Assembly (NCBI GenBank): GCA_039881145.1
Contig: JAYKKI010000066.1
Span: 13,037,501 to 13,101,500, forward strand
DNA from: Druceiella hillmani
Taxonomy: Eukaryota > Arthropoda > Insecta > Lepidoptera > Hepialidae
Direction of reading: 5' to 3'
DNA: 64,000 bases
Shown here: positions 45,897 to 58,109 of the stretch, one piece after another
Layout: every line of letters starts with the position of its first letter
Numbering within the stretch: the stretch's first letter is position 1
The notes under the pieces: generated by a model
What the model saw: only the letters and a program-made list of their open reading frames with translations
What the model was told of the DNA's origin: nothing
Databases searched by the model: none
Position numbers and translations under genes: made by a program

Positions 45897-48720
45897 CTAG
45901 CTCTGTAGTGAGTAGCCTGATACCATTACATAATCTTGGTGTATCAAGGTTACACATAAGGAGAACTGAAATGCCAACATCAGCTCCATTTTGTGGGAAG
46001 GCACACCAGTTAACTCCATGGAGTTTAGGAACTGCATGGGGTAAGCAGTACAGTCATCATTGGTCGTAACTTTGTTCATAGATGTGTATATCTTTAATTT
46101 GCCAACTATCATGTCTATTACAGTCTTATTAATTTTATTGACAGAATCATTCTTTGGAGACAGCACCGCCCCCTAACATAACCATTTTTGATTGTTTATA
46201 TTACTTTGCAAATTGGGAAAAATATGCGCAATAAGCTCATCTCTCTACTGGGTTACAAATTCATGAGTGAATGTAATGTGCCTGTCCACGTCTCTCTCCA
46301 GGCGACCTTTACCAATTTGTAGCAGCTTACTTGCACAGGTACCTTGCTCTTGATCGTTATAAAGTTGGACAAGCATGTTGCACGTAAGATAGAACTTTTC
46401 TACCCCAGACCATAGTGTCAATAAGACTATGACATGCATTTATTTCATCTGCTTGTGAACCCTTCTCAATGACTGGTACCCCTCTTAATAACTGTCTAAT
46501 ATTGCCTGCTAGTAGAATGACAACGCCGCTCATTAAAGCCTGGTCGCCGCAGATGTTCTCATGATACGTGTCAGCGTTTGTTCGGATGTGGTGCCATGGC
46601 CGCTACTGTTGCTAATGATACATGTCAGCGTTTGTTCGGTTCGGAGATTTCATAGTAATTTATATACTGAATGTGCAGCCCATCCACCATCAGCGTCGCA
46701 ACAATGCTCGAGGAGTCTACGGCGAGCCCAATATTGCAATACTTTCGGAGTTGGGCCGTAGTAGGACGAGCACGATTTTTTTGTCTGTATTTCCCGGTGC
46801 ATCAGAGGAAAATATTCCCACTCCTCACTATTTATACACCACAGGATTATATAAAAAAACGTGCTGCTTCACGGGAAACATACGTGATGCCATAACGCGA
46901 GTCTGTAGAGTCGCGACGTCGTAGTCTAGCTCTTTTACCACATTACTTGATAACTATCTCCTTCGCTAATGTATGAGCGATCCAAAATCAGTCGATCTTT
47001 TACCAGAAAGAAAAATTATTTTTTCTTCATTTGACAATGCTTCCCTATATTTATCCAATGGCCGTAGTGAGTTGGATTGTCCACAGGTGCTTATTATAAC
47101 TGCGAATAGCTTCTTAAGTTTGACGGTTGAGAAACACAATACGATTTTCTCCACGTTTGCGTCTCAGCGGTTGTCGTCTTCTAATAGTCCATGTACTTGG
47201 CAAGCTTCCCTGAATGTGACCCGGTCTTATTCATCAGCTTTGTTTATTGAGCCTCGTGCTTGATTGAGTAATATGCTCAAGTATTTGAAGTTGTTGACTT
47301 GCATGATATATATTCGATCCAGAGCATCACCAGCCTTCACGCCTAACTAGCTCTCGACTGGTGCTCCCTGTACATGGCGCTTCCATTCTTTCCTTGTTAT
47401 ATGCCATGTATAGTACCAAGAGGCTTCCACGTAAAATAGGGTTTTTGCAAAGTTGCCATTTTTGCATAGTTTAAAAAATGTAGTTAATGTTGTCCTCAGA
47501 AGCGATGTCAATCGGTCATGAAAATTGTTTTCCGTAAAGTAGACACGCTCAACGTTAAGTAGGTGAACCGCTAGGTGTGGGGAGTCTTTGATGTAATGAC
47601 TAACCCATGATTCCCCTCGCAAACTCATTCTCGCTCACGTATCCACCTGCTTTAAAATGTCTGTCTGCACTTTGTCCTGTGGCTCAATGTTCACGTTACC
47701 AGTTTACTAAATATTGGAAATGGCTTGATTGCTCCCTTTCTTTATATATTTGAAGATATATTTTATAGCCTGCAATGAACTGCAAAGCTTCACATTTATA
47801 TGCGCGTCGAACATTTTTTTCAGGATAGGACTAAAAGTTATAACTCACCTGTTGTCCACTATGAAGTCTTCATAACTGCCGCTACTTTTAATGGTGACCG
47901 TTCATCCTCTCTATTAGGTATTCTCCCTCGGTACTTCGGAAATCCATTTTTATTGGTTTGCTTTGTCTTCAGCAATGACCGAGGGAACTTTTTATTGCAC
48001 TATCTATCTTTCATGCATGGTAATGATATATTGTGTACACTGCACGGCCCGTTGATCATATTTCAACTATGTCGTATAGTTTTTTGTCCAGATTGGCATC
48101 AGGAATTTCCGCGCAAATAATATTATCAGTCTGATTCAGCTGCAATTTATCTTTAAGCCACAATAACAAATGTATGTGGGCAAAAGGACGTGAGGCAAAC
48201 TGCGTTTTTGCCACTCAATGGAGTACATAAAACATTGAGATTCGCCGTAAATTTGGCCTTTCGCAAATAGAGCAACCAACTTTTGCACTTTGATTTTAAA
48301 AATTCAAGTAGTGAGGTTGTGTCGGTCGGTGGTTTTTTAGCTGGGCGTAAGCTCGTCGCTAATCTTTGTCTATGCTGAGTTGCAGGTAAACGTAATGAGC
48401 CAGTCGTGGTGGCCATAGTTGCGGACACAGGCAAATTCTTCTTGCGTGTATTCACGCACGTAACTCGGGCTATTCACGACTGAGAAAGGAAGGACAACAA
48501 TTTTCCCAATATTATTATTGTTAATTTGCGTATCATTCCAAATAACCTGTAAATTGAATGTAATTTCTCGTACAAAGTTTGCTCTGATTCAGTATTAAAT
48601 AGATTAAGCGCCAGTTTAACGTACGTATCCACCAGGTACCAACGCAGAAGTTGTCTGTAATGCGGCAGGAGATTGAAATCATTGTAACGCGCCATAAGCG
48701 TAAAAGTCCACGGAGGACAT
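45897..48720 (-). pseudogene. Helitron Rep-helicase, degraded
   Basis: Reading right to left on the minus strand in several frames: LLPHYRQLLRWYLVDTYVKL (about 48670, Helitron_like_N region); PFAHIHLLLWLKDK with the HUH-type H-x-H, followed by NIICAEIPDANLDKKLYDIV (48190-48070), the rolling-circle Rep nuclease; TTFFKLCKNGNFAKTLFYVE and YYTWHITRKEWKRHVQGAPV (47480-47350); then helicase motifs VILLAGNIRQLLRGVPV (46530-46480) and LTCNMLVQL (46390-46360); and SPKNDSVNKINKTV through LNSMELTGVPSHKMEL (46160-45985), the Pif1-type C-terminus. The order matches a full Helitron protein. Stops and frameshifts are abundant. The block is noticeably richer in G+C than its surroundings. Terminal TC and CTRR hairpin ends were not located. 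Confidence 0.85.
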
Positions 48721-49319
48721 TTCTTTTTGTTGGATATGAACTACCGGATCTACGGATTCATCACAGGTTGAAAATGATATCCTTCTTGACTTTTCCAAAA
48801 AATGAGCACATCGTAGCTCATGTATGTGTGTTAGTAACGCAAGAAAGCTGTCCGTCACGCGCACACAACACAATGTCTCTGCTAGCAGTGGGGTCAGAGC
48901 CCACGACCACTGTCACTACCTCATTAGTGGAGGGCACGTTGCAACGCCGCTCATGTTGTCCAAGTACAAGGTCGAGCGGATCATCACCTTACAACTCTCA
49001 AGGGGTATCTTATCAAAAACCATTTTAAATTTGTAGACCCAAAATATTGTTTTCATTTATGAATATCCGTATTTTTTAAGACGGTCTCTCTTTGGACTCC
49101 TTGACTTATTCGAGAATATGTATTTACTTGCGCTTCCTCATCACCTATAAAATAAACTCATAAAACCTGTCTTTGAATGTGCAATGTCGGAAGCAAGTAC
49201 CCGATCTCGTGACAAACTTGTCCTTGTACAGTAAAAGTCAATAAGAATCCCGGTATACCAACAACACTGTTTGCATCAAAGGATGTCACGTGGAAGCAAA
49301 TATTATATTTTCTAATATT
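48721..49319. other. Probable 5' part of the Helitron, not resolved
   Basis: The G+C-richer composition of the Helitron continues to about 49000, but no motif was recognised. The remaining sequence to 49319 shows no feature. Confidence 0.35.
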
Positions 49320-49535
49320 GAATATATTTGGGGTTAATTTTGTAGAAATTCATTATTGACAATTAAATGAAACTACTTGATGTAGTATTATTTCTATTAT
49401 AGATTTCTCAATCTTTGCTAATAGCCCACCTGAAGATGTTGTAATACAACGAAACCTAGGTTGTGGTAAAGAAATTAAAGAAAGTAGAAATAATACTACA
49501 TCACGTAGTTTCATTTAATTGTGAATATTTTCTAA
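49320..49535. mobile_element. Fold-back/MITE-like repeat, copy 3 (fullest copy)
   Basis: Left end: ttgaatatatttggggttaa, caattaaatgaaactacttg, atgtagtattatttct. Right end: agaaataatactacatcacg and tagtttcatttaattgtgaa, an imperfect inverted match of the left end. Between them lies the core gttgtaatacaacgaaacct shared by all copies. It is about 200 bases long, non-coding and able to fold into one hairpin. Confidence 0.8.
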
Positions 49536-49744
49536 TATTATTTAGAAAAAACCGTGGTTTGTCATTGCCACATAAGAATAAGCCTGTCAATGTTTGCATA
49601 GGCCCCTGTAACTATGGAATAGCTACTTTTCCTCCAGAACAACAGATTCCAACTATTTTTTCTTTCTGTTTTAGTGCTCAAAATGTGCACACTTCATCAA
49701 TTCTTTTTATTCTCAAGACTCTATCATAGCAAAAAAATCAACAC

Positions 49745-51230
49745 TTCCCACATTTTAACTATCGGCTTACGTCGTTTTCACATACATTTTGGCGCCATTT
49801 GACAAACGCGAACAGTTGAAGCTCTCAAGCCAAAATTAGGACGTTTTCAACAAACATTTCCACCAGAATATTAAAACCACATCTGTGAGCATGTTATTAG
49901 TCCGGATAACATTTTCATGCCTTAAACAAGAGGAGAGTTTTTATGTCTTGCCTTTGATTTGGTTGAAAAAATGAAAATTCCCCACAGATTTAACAAAGGC
50001 AAGCATATGGCCAGAAAAAGTCTTTTTCTATGACTTCGAGAAACAAAATCCAGTTATAACAATAATAACTCATGAGGAAATAAACTTGATGCATGTCGCA
50101 GGTTTCAATATATCTCAAGTTTACAATTAAATTAAACTACGTGATGTAGTATTATTTCTACTTTATTTAAATTCTTTACCACGATCTAGGTTTCGTTGTA
50201 GGTTTCGTTGTTTGCAAACAAATTAAATAATACCATACCTAAAGTTGATCGGTTTATAACCTTCTCATTAAACTACACGAACAGTTTAATTTCCTAGCTT
50301 CTGAAATTTATGATACCGATGAAACTAGCCTTCATACTGTTACAAAAGTGATAAGGTACTGTCAGTGAAAGAGAAGAAACAGGTTGGGAAGCTTACTTTA
50401 ACAGAACGAGGTCGTAACATCACTGTCATATTTGACATAAAAGCATTGGGTTACTTTGTGCCACCAATGTTCACTTTCCCTCGAAAGAAGATGAATAAGG
50501 TTGTCCGCATTATGACAGGCGTACCACCAGAAAGCATTGGTGTTGCTTGTGAAAGTGGGTGGATGAATGCATTCTTTCGGTGGCTACAACATTTTCGACA
50601 ACACGACCATTCTTCTGAAACTCTCCCAGTTCTTTTGATTTTGGATTGACACAATAGCAACAAAGAGCTTAACGTTATTGAGAATACTCAGACTAATCAC
50701 ATCCACATGCTAAGCACACCGCCTCACACGAGACATAAGCTTCAGCCACTTGAGCGTGTGTTTTTAAAACCTTTAAGCAGGCATACAGATCACCACGTGC
50801 ATTATAGATACGCCAAAATCGTACTGTTAGACTGACAGATTATGACGTAGCTGGACTTACGAATGTTGCTTTTACCATTGACGCTAGACTAGAAATAACC
50901 CAAAAGGGCTTCCGCTACGGATATTCAGGCTTTTAATCAATACTTTTTCTTAAACTTAAACTTCTTAGGTTCTGTGTTGACTAATATTCCACTGGATGAA
51001 GATCAGTGTCATCCATCAACTATTCATGCTCCTAGTCCTACAGTCTCTGAAATGGAGCCAGAACCATCATTTAGCGCTCTACCTGGGCCATCAACTACTC
51101 GTTCAAAAACAGGTGCCAAGCATGGCTGTCAAAAACGCGCTTAAGGCTTTATCGCCTCTCCCGGATGCCTCAAAGAAAGAAATGATTGCAAGAAAGAGAG
51201 GAACACAGAAAAGTGAAATTTAGAAATCGT
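49745..51230 (+). pseudogene. pogo/Tigger-type transposase, broken
   Basis: Order of a pogo transposase: KPKLGRFQQTFPPE after a helix-turn-helix (about 49835), then KIPHRFNKGKHMARKSLF (49975-50030), the CENP-B-type DNA-binding domain. A partial fold-back repeat (50115-50215) interrupts the gene. The DDE domain follows: YDTDETSLHTV (first D, about 50315), a frameshift near 50365, KKQVGKLTLTERGRNITVIF, FVPPMFTFPRKKM, LPVLLILD and a stop, then HIHMLSTPPHTRHKLQPLE and FLKPL in the next frames. The tail ALSPLPDASKKEMIARKRGT (51150-51215) is typical of the family. Stops, shifts and the nested insertion make it inactive. Confidence 0.85.
50115..50215 (-). mobile_element. Fold-back/MITE-like repeat, partial copy 4, inside the pogo element
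   Basis: acaattaaattaaactacgt, gatgtagtattatttctact, ttctttaccacgatctaggt and a duplicated aggtttcgttgt are the reverse complement of copies 1 and 3. It lies between the two domains of the pogo transposase, so it inserted after the pogo element did. Confidence 0.7.
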
Positions 51231-52520
51231 CGTTTTATATAAATGAGTTGATAGAGAAGGTTACGATTCCTAAAAACGTGGCAAAGGTCAAGAAATATAC
51301 AGAAAATTATACACCTGAACCAATTCACAAAATCAAGAGAGGGAATGTACAATTTGTTGTATTTGATTAATCTAACCATAAAAACGTTTTTATAGTTCGA
51401 TTGTTTATTCGTACTTATTTCAGGCTTAGGACTGGCAACTTAAACGAATAATTATATTTACATTAAACATTAAACACATTTACATTAAACATTTTTTTAT
51501 CATAATACATGCACATGGATTACTGAATAAATTAAACCGCAACTTTATTCTTGAACCTAAAATTAATTTTTCCACAAATTAAATGATGACGAAAAATATA
51601 TTTATGGATATGAAACATTTATCGCTGAGTAGGGATTTGTTCTGTTCTCTTCTAACCAGTAAAATTGGGTTAATAGTTTTAACAAAGTAATATTGTAAGG
51701 GATAATAACATGTTACTAATTCATTGCATTATATATACTTGAACAATCCATTTGAACCACAAGAATAATGACAAGTGCAACAAACATAGGGATTTAGTAT
51801 TTAAGTTGAACTCTATGTCTGAAATGATGAAAACTTGGCTTAATTTTATAGTCGTATTGTCCGGTCCGTACGAAGGTTTTTAAATAAATAAATTACGTGG
51901 ACGACAAACAAAATGCTTTTCGTTAGCATCTGTGTATACATATATGTCATCTACTTAATGGTATACTTAAATTATATTTTTCCAAAATCGAATTATTAAT
52001 TCATTAACGTCCCCACAGCAAATAAAGCCTAACTAATCTAAAATTCATTTATACCAAATTTATACCAATAATAATTATTTTAAAATTAAAAATCCCATAT
52101 TAAATATAAACTTTTTGCTAAACAAATAAAAGATGCAAATATCTATATTTCATAAGTATTTCGAATTGGAACTCGTGTTTTTGAAAAAGGGTTTGACAGG
52201 CTCAGGTTGACAAGGAGCATGTCAACTATAAATTTTTGAGAAAAATACAAGTTGTATAAAGAAACAAAATAGAGATCGATATTATAGTCCAGTATATCCC
52301 AAAGTTCATTTAAATTCAACTACCTGGAGAACAAATGAATATTATATTGCTGATAGGTATTTTATTAAACCCTGTTTACAATCATTTCAGGAATCTAATA
52401 AGGTTCGGCCTCAATCTTAGTTAATAAAACTAAAAAATCCAAAAAAAAAATTCGTAATATCATAATATTAAAAAGGCAGCATAATAAATATAATTTAAGA
52501 TTTTCTTTCAATTCTAACTA
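51231..52520. other. Intergenic, nothing recognised
   Basis: AT-rich, no element identified, apart from a possible pogo 3' terminus near 51240-51370. Confidence 0.45.
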
Positions 52521-52523
52521 TAA

Positions 52524-52987
52524 TGCCTCAATTACACTCGCGGCTCGTCTCATGTCTCGTGTCGCAGCCCACGAAATCAATTTATGTTCATATTCTCGCG
52601 GCGCGTTCAGTTGTTTTCGAACTATCAACTATGGAGGATGTCGAAGTATTAGCGGTATCAACTCTGTGTTTACTGAGCTTCTGCTACTACACAACTAATT
52701 AATTAAATTAAAAAAGTAAAAAAACGACGTCGCCCTGAAAGATGGTAGATGTTTTGGATGTTCAGACCAAACATTAACATCACAACCGGCACGGCAAAAG
52801 ATTTGAAACCGAATGAACCGCGCGCGAGTGTAGACACCACGGGCGCGTCCCTCTTAAGCCCTTTGACTGTCAAAAACAATCTCTACCGACACGAGCGCTA
52901 CAAACCACGAGACGAGACGCGAGACGAGCCGCTAGCCCACCGTTTATACACACGTCTCGTGGCCCGCGTGCGAGTATAAATGAGACA
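52524..52987 (+). mobile_element. PIF/Harbinger-type element (464 bp) with TAA target duplications
   Basis: Starts TGCCTCAATTACACTCGC and ends with the complement of TGTCTCATTTATACTCGC, two inverted ends differing at three positions, flanked by TAA (52521-52523 and 52988-52990). This is the classic 3-bp TWA target of Harbinger transposons. Inside, MEDVEVLAVSTLCLLSFCYY (52630) and, after frame breaks, KKRRRPERW, MFWMFRPNI resemble the N-terminus of Harbinger nuclease proteins, so it is a deletion derivative. G+C content (CGCGCGCGAGTG, GACGAGACGCGAGACGAG) is far above the surroundings. It lies about 400 bases upstream of the IR gene. Confidence 0.85.
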
Positions 52988-53389
52988 TAAACATAGTGGC
53001 TGAAATACGCCCCGAAGATGAATACAACGTCATTGACTTAGCATATTGACACTGGTAGCACTAATGACATGACTCTTTGCTACTACTTTGTTATACCATT
53101 CTAAACAAACATGAAATAATAAGCGAATCAAACATTTTAAACACATTTTTTCTTCTGGGACTTCTAACGAGCTTTATTTACTAAACGTATCTCATCTACT
53201 TGTTTGCTGTCAATTACAAGTTCGTATGTTCGTGAACATTATATACATGCATTGATACAGACACTGTCAATGTAAGTAATAGCGGATCATTAAATGCGGC
53301 AATTGTGGATCATTATTAAACAAGTGAAAATAGTAATAGACCATTATAGTGTCTGCGGTCATTACTGATGTAGTCGGTAATATAGCGCC

Positions 53390-55309
53390 ATGGCTTGTGG
53401 GAAAGTGAAGTATTTAAACGGGGAAATAAACGTTTTCTTTATCCTAATAATTTTAACCTATTGTTTTGCTAATATTAATTTCTCAGTTCACAACGACAGA
53501 TATGAATTTATTCACCATACGGTATTGCAAATTGCTGAACAACTTTACTCAAAAAATATTCCTACATTGATGTTCTGCAAGAACGCGATGGAAAATGACT
53601 TTCTACAATGGTTTTATCACAACTACAGCGGCAGCTTGATATCGGTTGAGATAAATGAAAGAAAAGAAGTTCTTAACATGTGGTATAGTAAGAATATTAC
53701 ACACCATATCACGCAGTACGTTATTTACATTGAACGTGTGAAAGATTTCGAATATTTTATGGATCAGATGAGTAAAGTATCATCATTTGCGAACTACGGT
53801 ATAGTTGTCTGTATGGACAAAGAACAAATTGCAGGAAGTTGCAATGCGGAAATGTTATTTGCCATTTGCTGGCGTCACTATCTAGTGAACGTTGTCTTTT
53901 TATATCCAACTCTAATCGACGAAGTACAACTGTTGACGTATTTCCCTATGAAACATGGACATTGTGGCAACGTAAAGCTGACTGTTTTAGATACAGTAAA
54001 ACAATGCAAAGGTTGCCAATTTTTTTGGCACCTATTTCCACAAAAATTTAATAATTTCAATGGCTGTCCACTCATAATAACGACCTTCTCTATGCGACCG
54101 TACATGATGATATCAAGAAATCCTGACGGAACACAAGCAGTTAGTGGAATATTGAGTGAACTTTGTAAAAATCTAGGTCAAATTATAAATGCGACATTTG
54201 AAATTACTATTAATCTACAAGCGCCTGGATCATTTAATGAAACGCATTGGACAGGAAATTTTGAGGATCTCATGGCGCAACGAGCTAATATTTCAACACC
54301 CGTCTTTTTACAAACCAATAACATACGCACTTTCCGTTTTCTGTATACTCACTGGACAGGAAATGCTGTTTGAATCTCGCCCCCCGTTCCCTTGAGACCA
54401 GCGTGGGAAAAGCTAATAAAACCATTCGACTTCTGGCTTAGATTTTCATTTGGATTCGTTGTAGTAGTATCAATTATTTTCTTAGTGATATTCAATGAAA
54501 CAAGATTGAAACTTAGGTGGAACTCATATTTTCCAATGGATATATTGCATTCAAATATTTATATAAATACATTTGCAATATTTTTTGGACAAATGAATGC
54601 TAAACGGCCGACGAAAATAATTCTATCGTTTGGTTTAGGTCTCTGGATATGTTTCAGTTTCCTTATGAGCAGTACTTATCAGGGAGCTTTCATTAGTATT
54701 TTGAAAAAAGACATGTACGTATCAGATTTGGACACTGTATCTAGTGCCATCCGAGCTGGATACGAGTTTGGAGGAATGCCCGAACTAAGAACGTATTTTT
54801 CTGACGAACCGGACCTTTATGATACATACAAAGTTATGGAATTTAAAGATGTTGCAGATCAAATAGAACCTATGTCTAAGGGATATTTGAAACTCATCAT
54901 ATATCTTCCTTTAGATTCTCTACTTGCCTTCTCCTTAATGAACAATCGCACACATTTCTTTCATATTATTCCAAACTCTGCCAAACAACAGTATTTCATT
55001 ACTTATTTACCGCCGAACTCGCCACTTGAGGCTACCCTAAACACCGCACAAGCTCGTATGGCAGTTGTCGGTTTATACGTAAAACAAGATATTAAAATAC
55101 GTCATTTGACTAAGATGGAAATGAGTAAACCTCAATGGAACAAGGATAAGGATGAAATATTGACCATGGATCAAATGAAAGCATGCTTTTTCCTTATTAT
55201 AGGCGGATGGATCGTGTCACTGTCCGTGTTTACTGCAGAAGTAATTTGGAATCGATATGAACGGCCTCAAAGATCAAAGCGTCATCCTTTGGCTAGGTGG
55301 AATCTATAA
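53390..55309 (+). pseudogene. Divergent ionotropic receptor with one in-frame TGA
   Basis: A single-exon insect IR of about 639 codons, member of the iGluR-derived chemosensory channels. The start has a good context (gcgccATGG) and is followed by a hydrophobic signal peptide (VFFILIILTYCF). Residues of the S1 ligand-binding half (CPLIITTFSMRPYMMI, GILSELCKNLG) precede TM1 (FGFVVVVSIIFLVIF), the pore and TM3 (SSTYQGAFISIL, in place of the iGluR SYTANLAAF box), S2, and TM4 (ACFFLIIGGWIVSLSVF). There is no amino-terminal domain of the IR25a/IR8a type. One TGA at 54371-54373 (codon 328, just before ISPPVPLRPAWEK) interrupts the frame; both halves are in the same frame and otherwise open. Either a young pseudogene, a polymorphic allele, or a read-through gene. 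Confidence 0.85.
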
Positions 55310-55500
55310 ACTCCTGTTATATTCATTTTCTCAGGAAGTCTTAATTCTGGAGTGCCTATGAAAATATTTATTATGTCTTTTGTTTAGAGTATTACTTCAC
55401 ATTTTTCGCCAAATTTATATTTAGATTTAACATTACACATTTTCAAATTGTATCAAGCGTGTCATTCTTACATTTTGTCAACAATATTCTTTTCTTCTTT
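55310..55500 (+). other. 3' flank of the IR gene, duplicated at 58.1 kb
   Basis: gtcttaattctggagtgcct, then gtctttgtttagag-like, tttatatttagatttaacat, and tatcaagcgtgtcattctta match 58110-58272 in the same orientation at roughly 85-90% by eye. Confidence 0.8.
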
Positions 55501-55807
55501 AAAGTCTTTCCAAACAGGTATGGAACAGACGGGCAGAAATCGAATTCCCCCAATCTTGTAATCTTATTCTTAAGTAATTACTGTGATACATGTTTTGGCC
55601 GTTGAAGTTTGATCCATTCTAAATTCCACTATAGCCTTAAAAATGATTCTACCTCTGATTTTACACAAACGTCTTTAATTAGCGAACATTTGATATGTAT
55701 TCAATGATACATTCAAAATATTTTTCCTCAATTTTTGTTCTCAATAATTAAAGTGTTGATTGATTATATTAATATATTTAGGACGATCACCTATTGTATC
55801 ACACAGA

Positions 55808-55810
<3 letters not shown>
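55501..55810. other. IR 3' intergenic sequence, nothing recognised
   Basis: AT-rich; no polyadenylation signal can be assigned with confidence and no gene was seen. Confidence 0.4.

Positions 55811-55892
<82 letters not shown>
55811..55892. repeat. (TA)n microsatellite, about 80 bp
   Basis: An almost uninterrupted run of AT dinucleotides with one G substitution near 55821. Confidence 0.95.
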
Positions 55893-55895
<3 letters not shown>

Positions 55896-57701
55896 AGTTT
55901 TTTATTAATTTGTAACTGTTTCTTTGCTAAGAAATTAATATGAATTGCTTGTTGAGAAGCAGGAAAAGCTTGTGGGAATCAATCTCGCATTTCTGCAGCA
56001 AATATTACGTGAAATAAAATTATATAATTAATATGTAGAAGATCAGGTTAGATGATTTTGTGAATTTGTGTTTAGTGTAGGGATCTAATGAAGTAAATTA
56101 ATAAACAATATCATAACTGTCGTTGTTATTTATTAATCAAATACTGTATGTGTGTAATGGTATGCTAAAATATTTGTGCTCACTTTTATTGTAAAGTCTC
56201 CCAATACTTATTTTATCTTATATCAATCTTTTGTTATTGAATCATGCAATTTGTGTGTTTTTTTATGAAATATTTATGTTACAATGTTAACATTACTTTA
56301 GTTAAAGTAAACGCATTTCTTTTCAGTTGGCTTCAGTAAGATGCCCTGCCCTTCGTGGCATTGGACATTCAAAAGAGGAACCATGATCGCATTTTGTCAT
56401 AAACAATTTTTATTCCATAACTTTACGGGCCAATCTTACAACTCTGACAGTCTATAGTTAATATTTATTCATACAAAAATTGTCTGTTGTGTAAACTCTT
56501 TCAAACGTTATTTAAATGTAGCTGGAAGGGTTTAGTTTGTCTAATTCGAAACTACTTCAAAATTCAGATTATGTAACTGAAAACGGGTCATAGAAAGCAA
56601 CTTTTAATGATCATTAATATAAGCAGTTGAAGTTTTTCACAGATTTTCATACTACGTATAAATTTACATTTATATTTGTTTTTGCAATGGTTGAAATGTT
56701 AAACTTGAAAGAGCACACTTCGATTCCCTTGATTTAAATCATTATTAGTGTTATAGATACGTTTTAATTAAAAAATATAATATAGACATTCATGCCCATC
56801 AAGACCCTAATCCATACGATGATAATAATTATATATAACTCTTGTGCCAAATCTAAAAAAAATCAAAACTTCCCTCTTAATAACGTGACGCGATTGTAAT
56901 GTCTTCTACATAATTTATGTATCGGTTTAAATGTATTAATGCGGAAATTAAAAATTTTCATCTTTCAGACGTCGCTCAGTTTGTGTCGTCATACGTATTA
57001 TTATGTCACGGCATGCATTCGAATAGTCGAGATTTAGATTAATTTTTCTTGTGCCTTAAGAGAATCATCTCATCTCCCAAAGTTTGTCTCGTGATGTACT
57101 GAGTTGCACTAAAATTTAACCTTTTAGCAATGAAAATTAATAAATTCAATATTGACACATTTAAAATTCAAAGAGCACCTAGAAGGAGAAAAAAGATCAT
57201 CATTAACTATGAATGTCTGTTCCTGCGAAAGGATCGTACTGTTATACGATATGTGATATTTGGGTTTTTAAAAAAAGTATTTATTTAATTGATACAGATA
57301 TTATACTAGACTTTAATTAATTAATTTTAATCCCAAATATTAATTAACCGTTAGGCAGTCCCGAACGTCTAGTTAGGATGCCCGGAAACTACAGACGCTC
57401 CTGGTGAGCGTTTATTGTTCATTGCCTCTTGGATGCTGCCAGGGCAAGTGTATAAGGTGAACTTGGATGCTGCCAGTGGAAGTAGGTAAGGTGGTTTTCG
57501 AAGTTTATGTAAGATTTATAGAATTCACGGGAAGTTTCTAAGACGAGGTATCGGGATGTCTTCTATGGGTTCTGAATTGTTATTATTTCTTGGTGCTTGT
57601 TTAAAATAGTTTCAAAAACTGCGGCCAGATTTCGAAACACAATATAACTTAAGACTAATTGTACTTATGACTATACACACTGTGATTGTCATTGGTATTG
57701 A
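55893..57701. other. Intergenic, one local duplication
   Basis: 'cttggatgctgccag' is present twice at 57427 and 57462 in a less AT-rich patch (57345-57500). No gene or element was recognised elsewhere in this stretch. Confidence 0.45.
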
Positions 57702-57845
57702 ATAATGCATCCCCTATTTAATCGGTAATAATATGGGGTTCTTCGATAATTTTATCGATATTGCTAAAAGGAGATTTTGTAGATTTTGAAATTGTACTCA
57801 ACTGATCGAGCTGAATGTTTTGCAACTAAATAGGGGATGCATTAT
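57702..57845. mobile_element. MITE, 144 bp with perfect 19-bp inverted ends
   Basis: ataatgcatcccctattta at 57702-57720 and its exact reverse complement at 57827-57845 enclose about 105 bases without coding capacity, including a smaller hairpin (cgataattttatcg). Target duplication is uncertain. No second copy was noticed in the window. Confidence 0.85.
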
Positions 57846-58109
57846 GTACATGTTTCTTTATGTTACGTAAGCTACAGCAAGAGTCGTAAAATCATACATT
57901 CTGATTGATGAACTAAAGGTAATTTGTTTGGGTACAATTTTTTTTGTTTGACAATCGCTGTGTAATGATATGGAAAGTCAAGTATACCTAATATATTTGT
58001 TTCATAAATTTCTTTTTTAACATAGTATATTGAAAGTGTTTTTGATCGTCATTGTGCATAAATCCATCTATTTATTTTTAAGTGGTTTCCGAATGACTAA
58101 ATTTTCGCA
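57846..58109. other. Intergenic, nothing recognised
   Basis: No gene, repeat or element seen. Confidence 0.45.

Noticed and set aside
48651..49036. Plus-strand frames of 125 and 70 aa
   Set aside because: They are antisense to the Helitron Rep region and its 5' part and share its higher G+C content, which lengthens chance frames.
53878..54105. 75-aa minus-strand frame
   Set aside because: Shadow of the IR coding sequence on the opposite strand.
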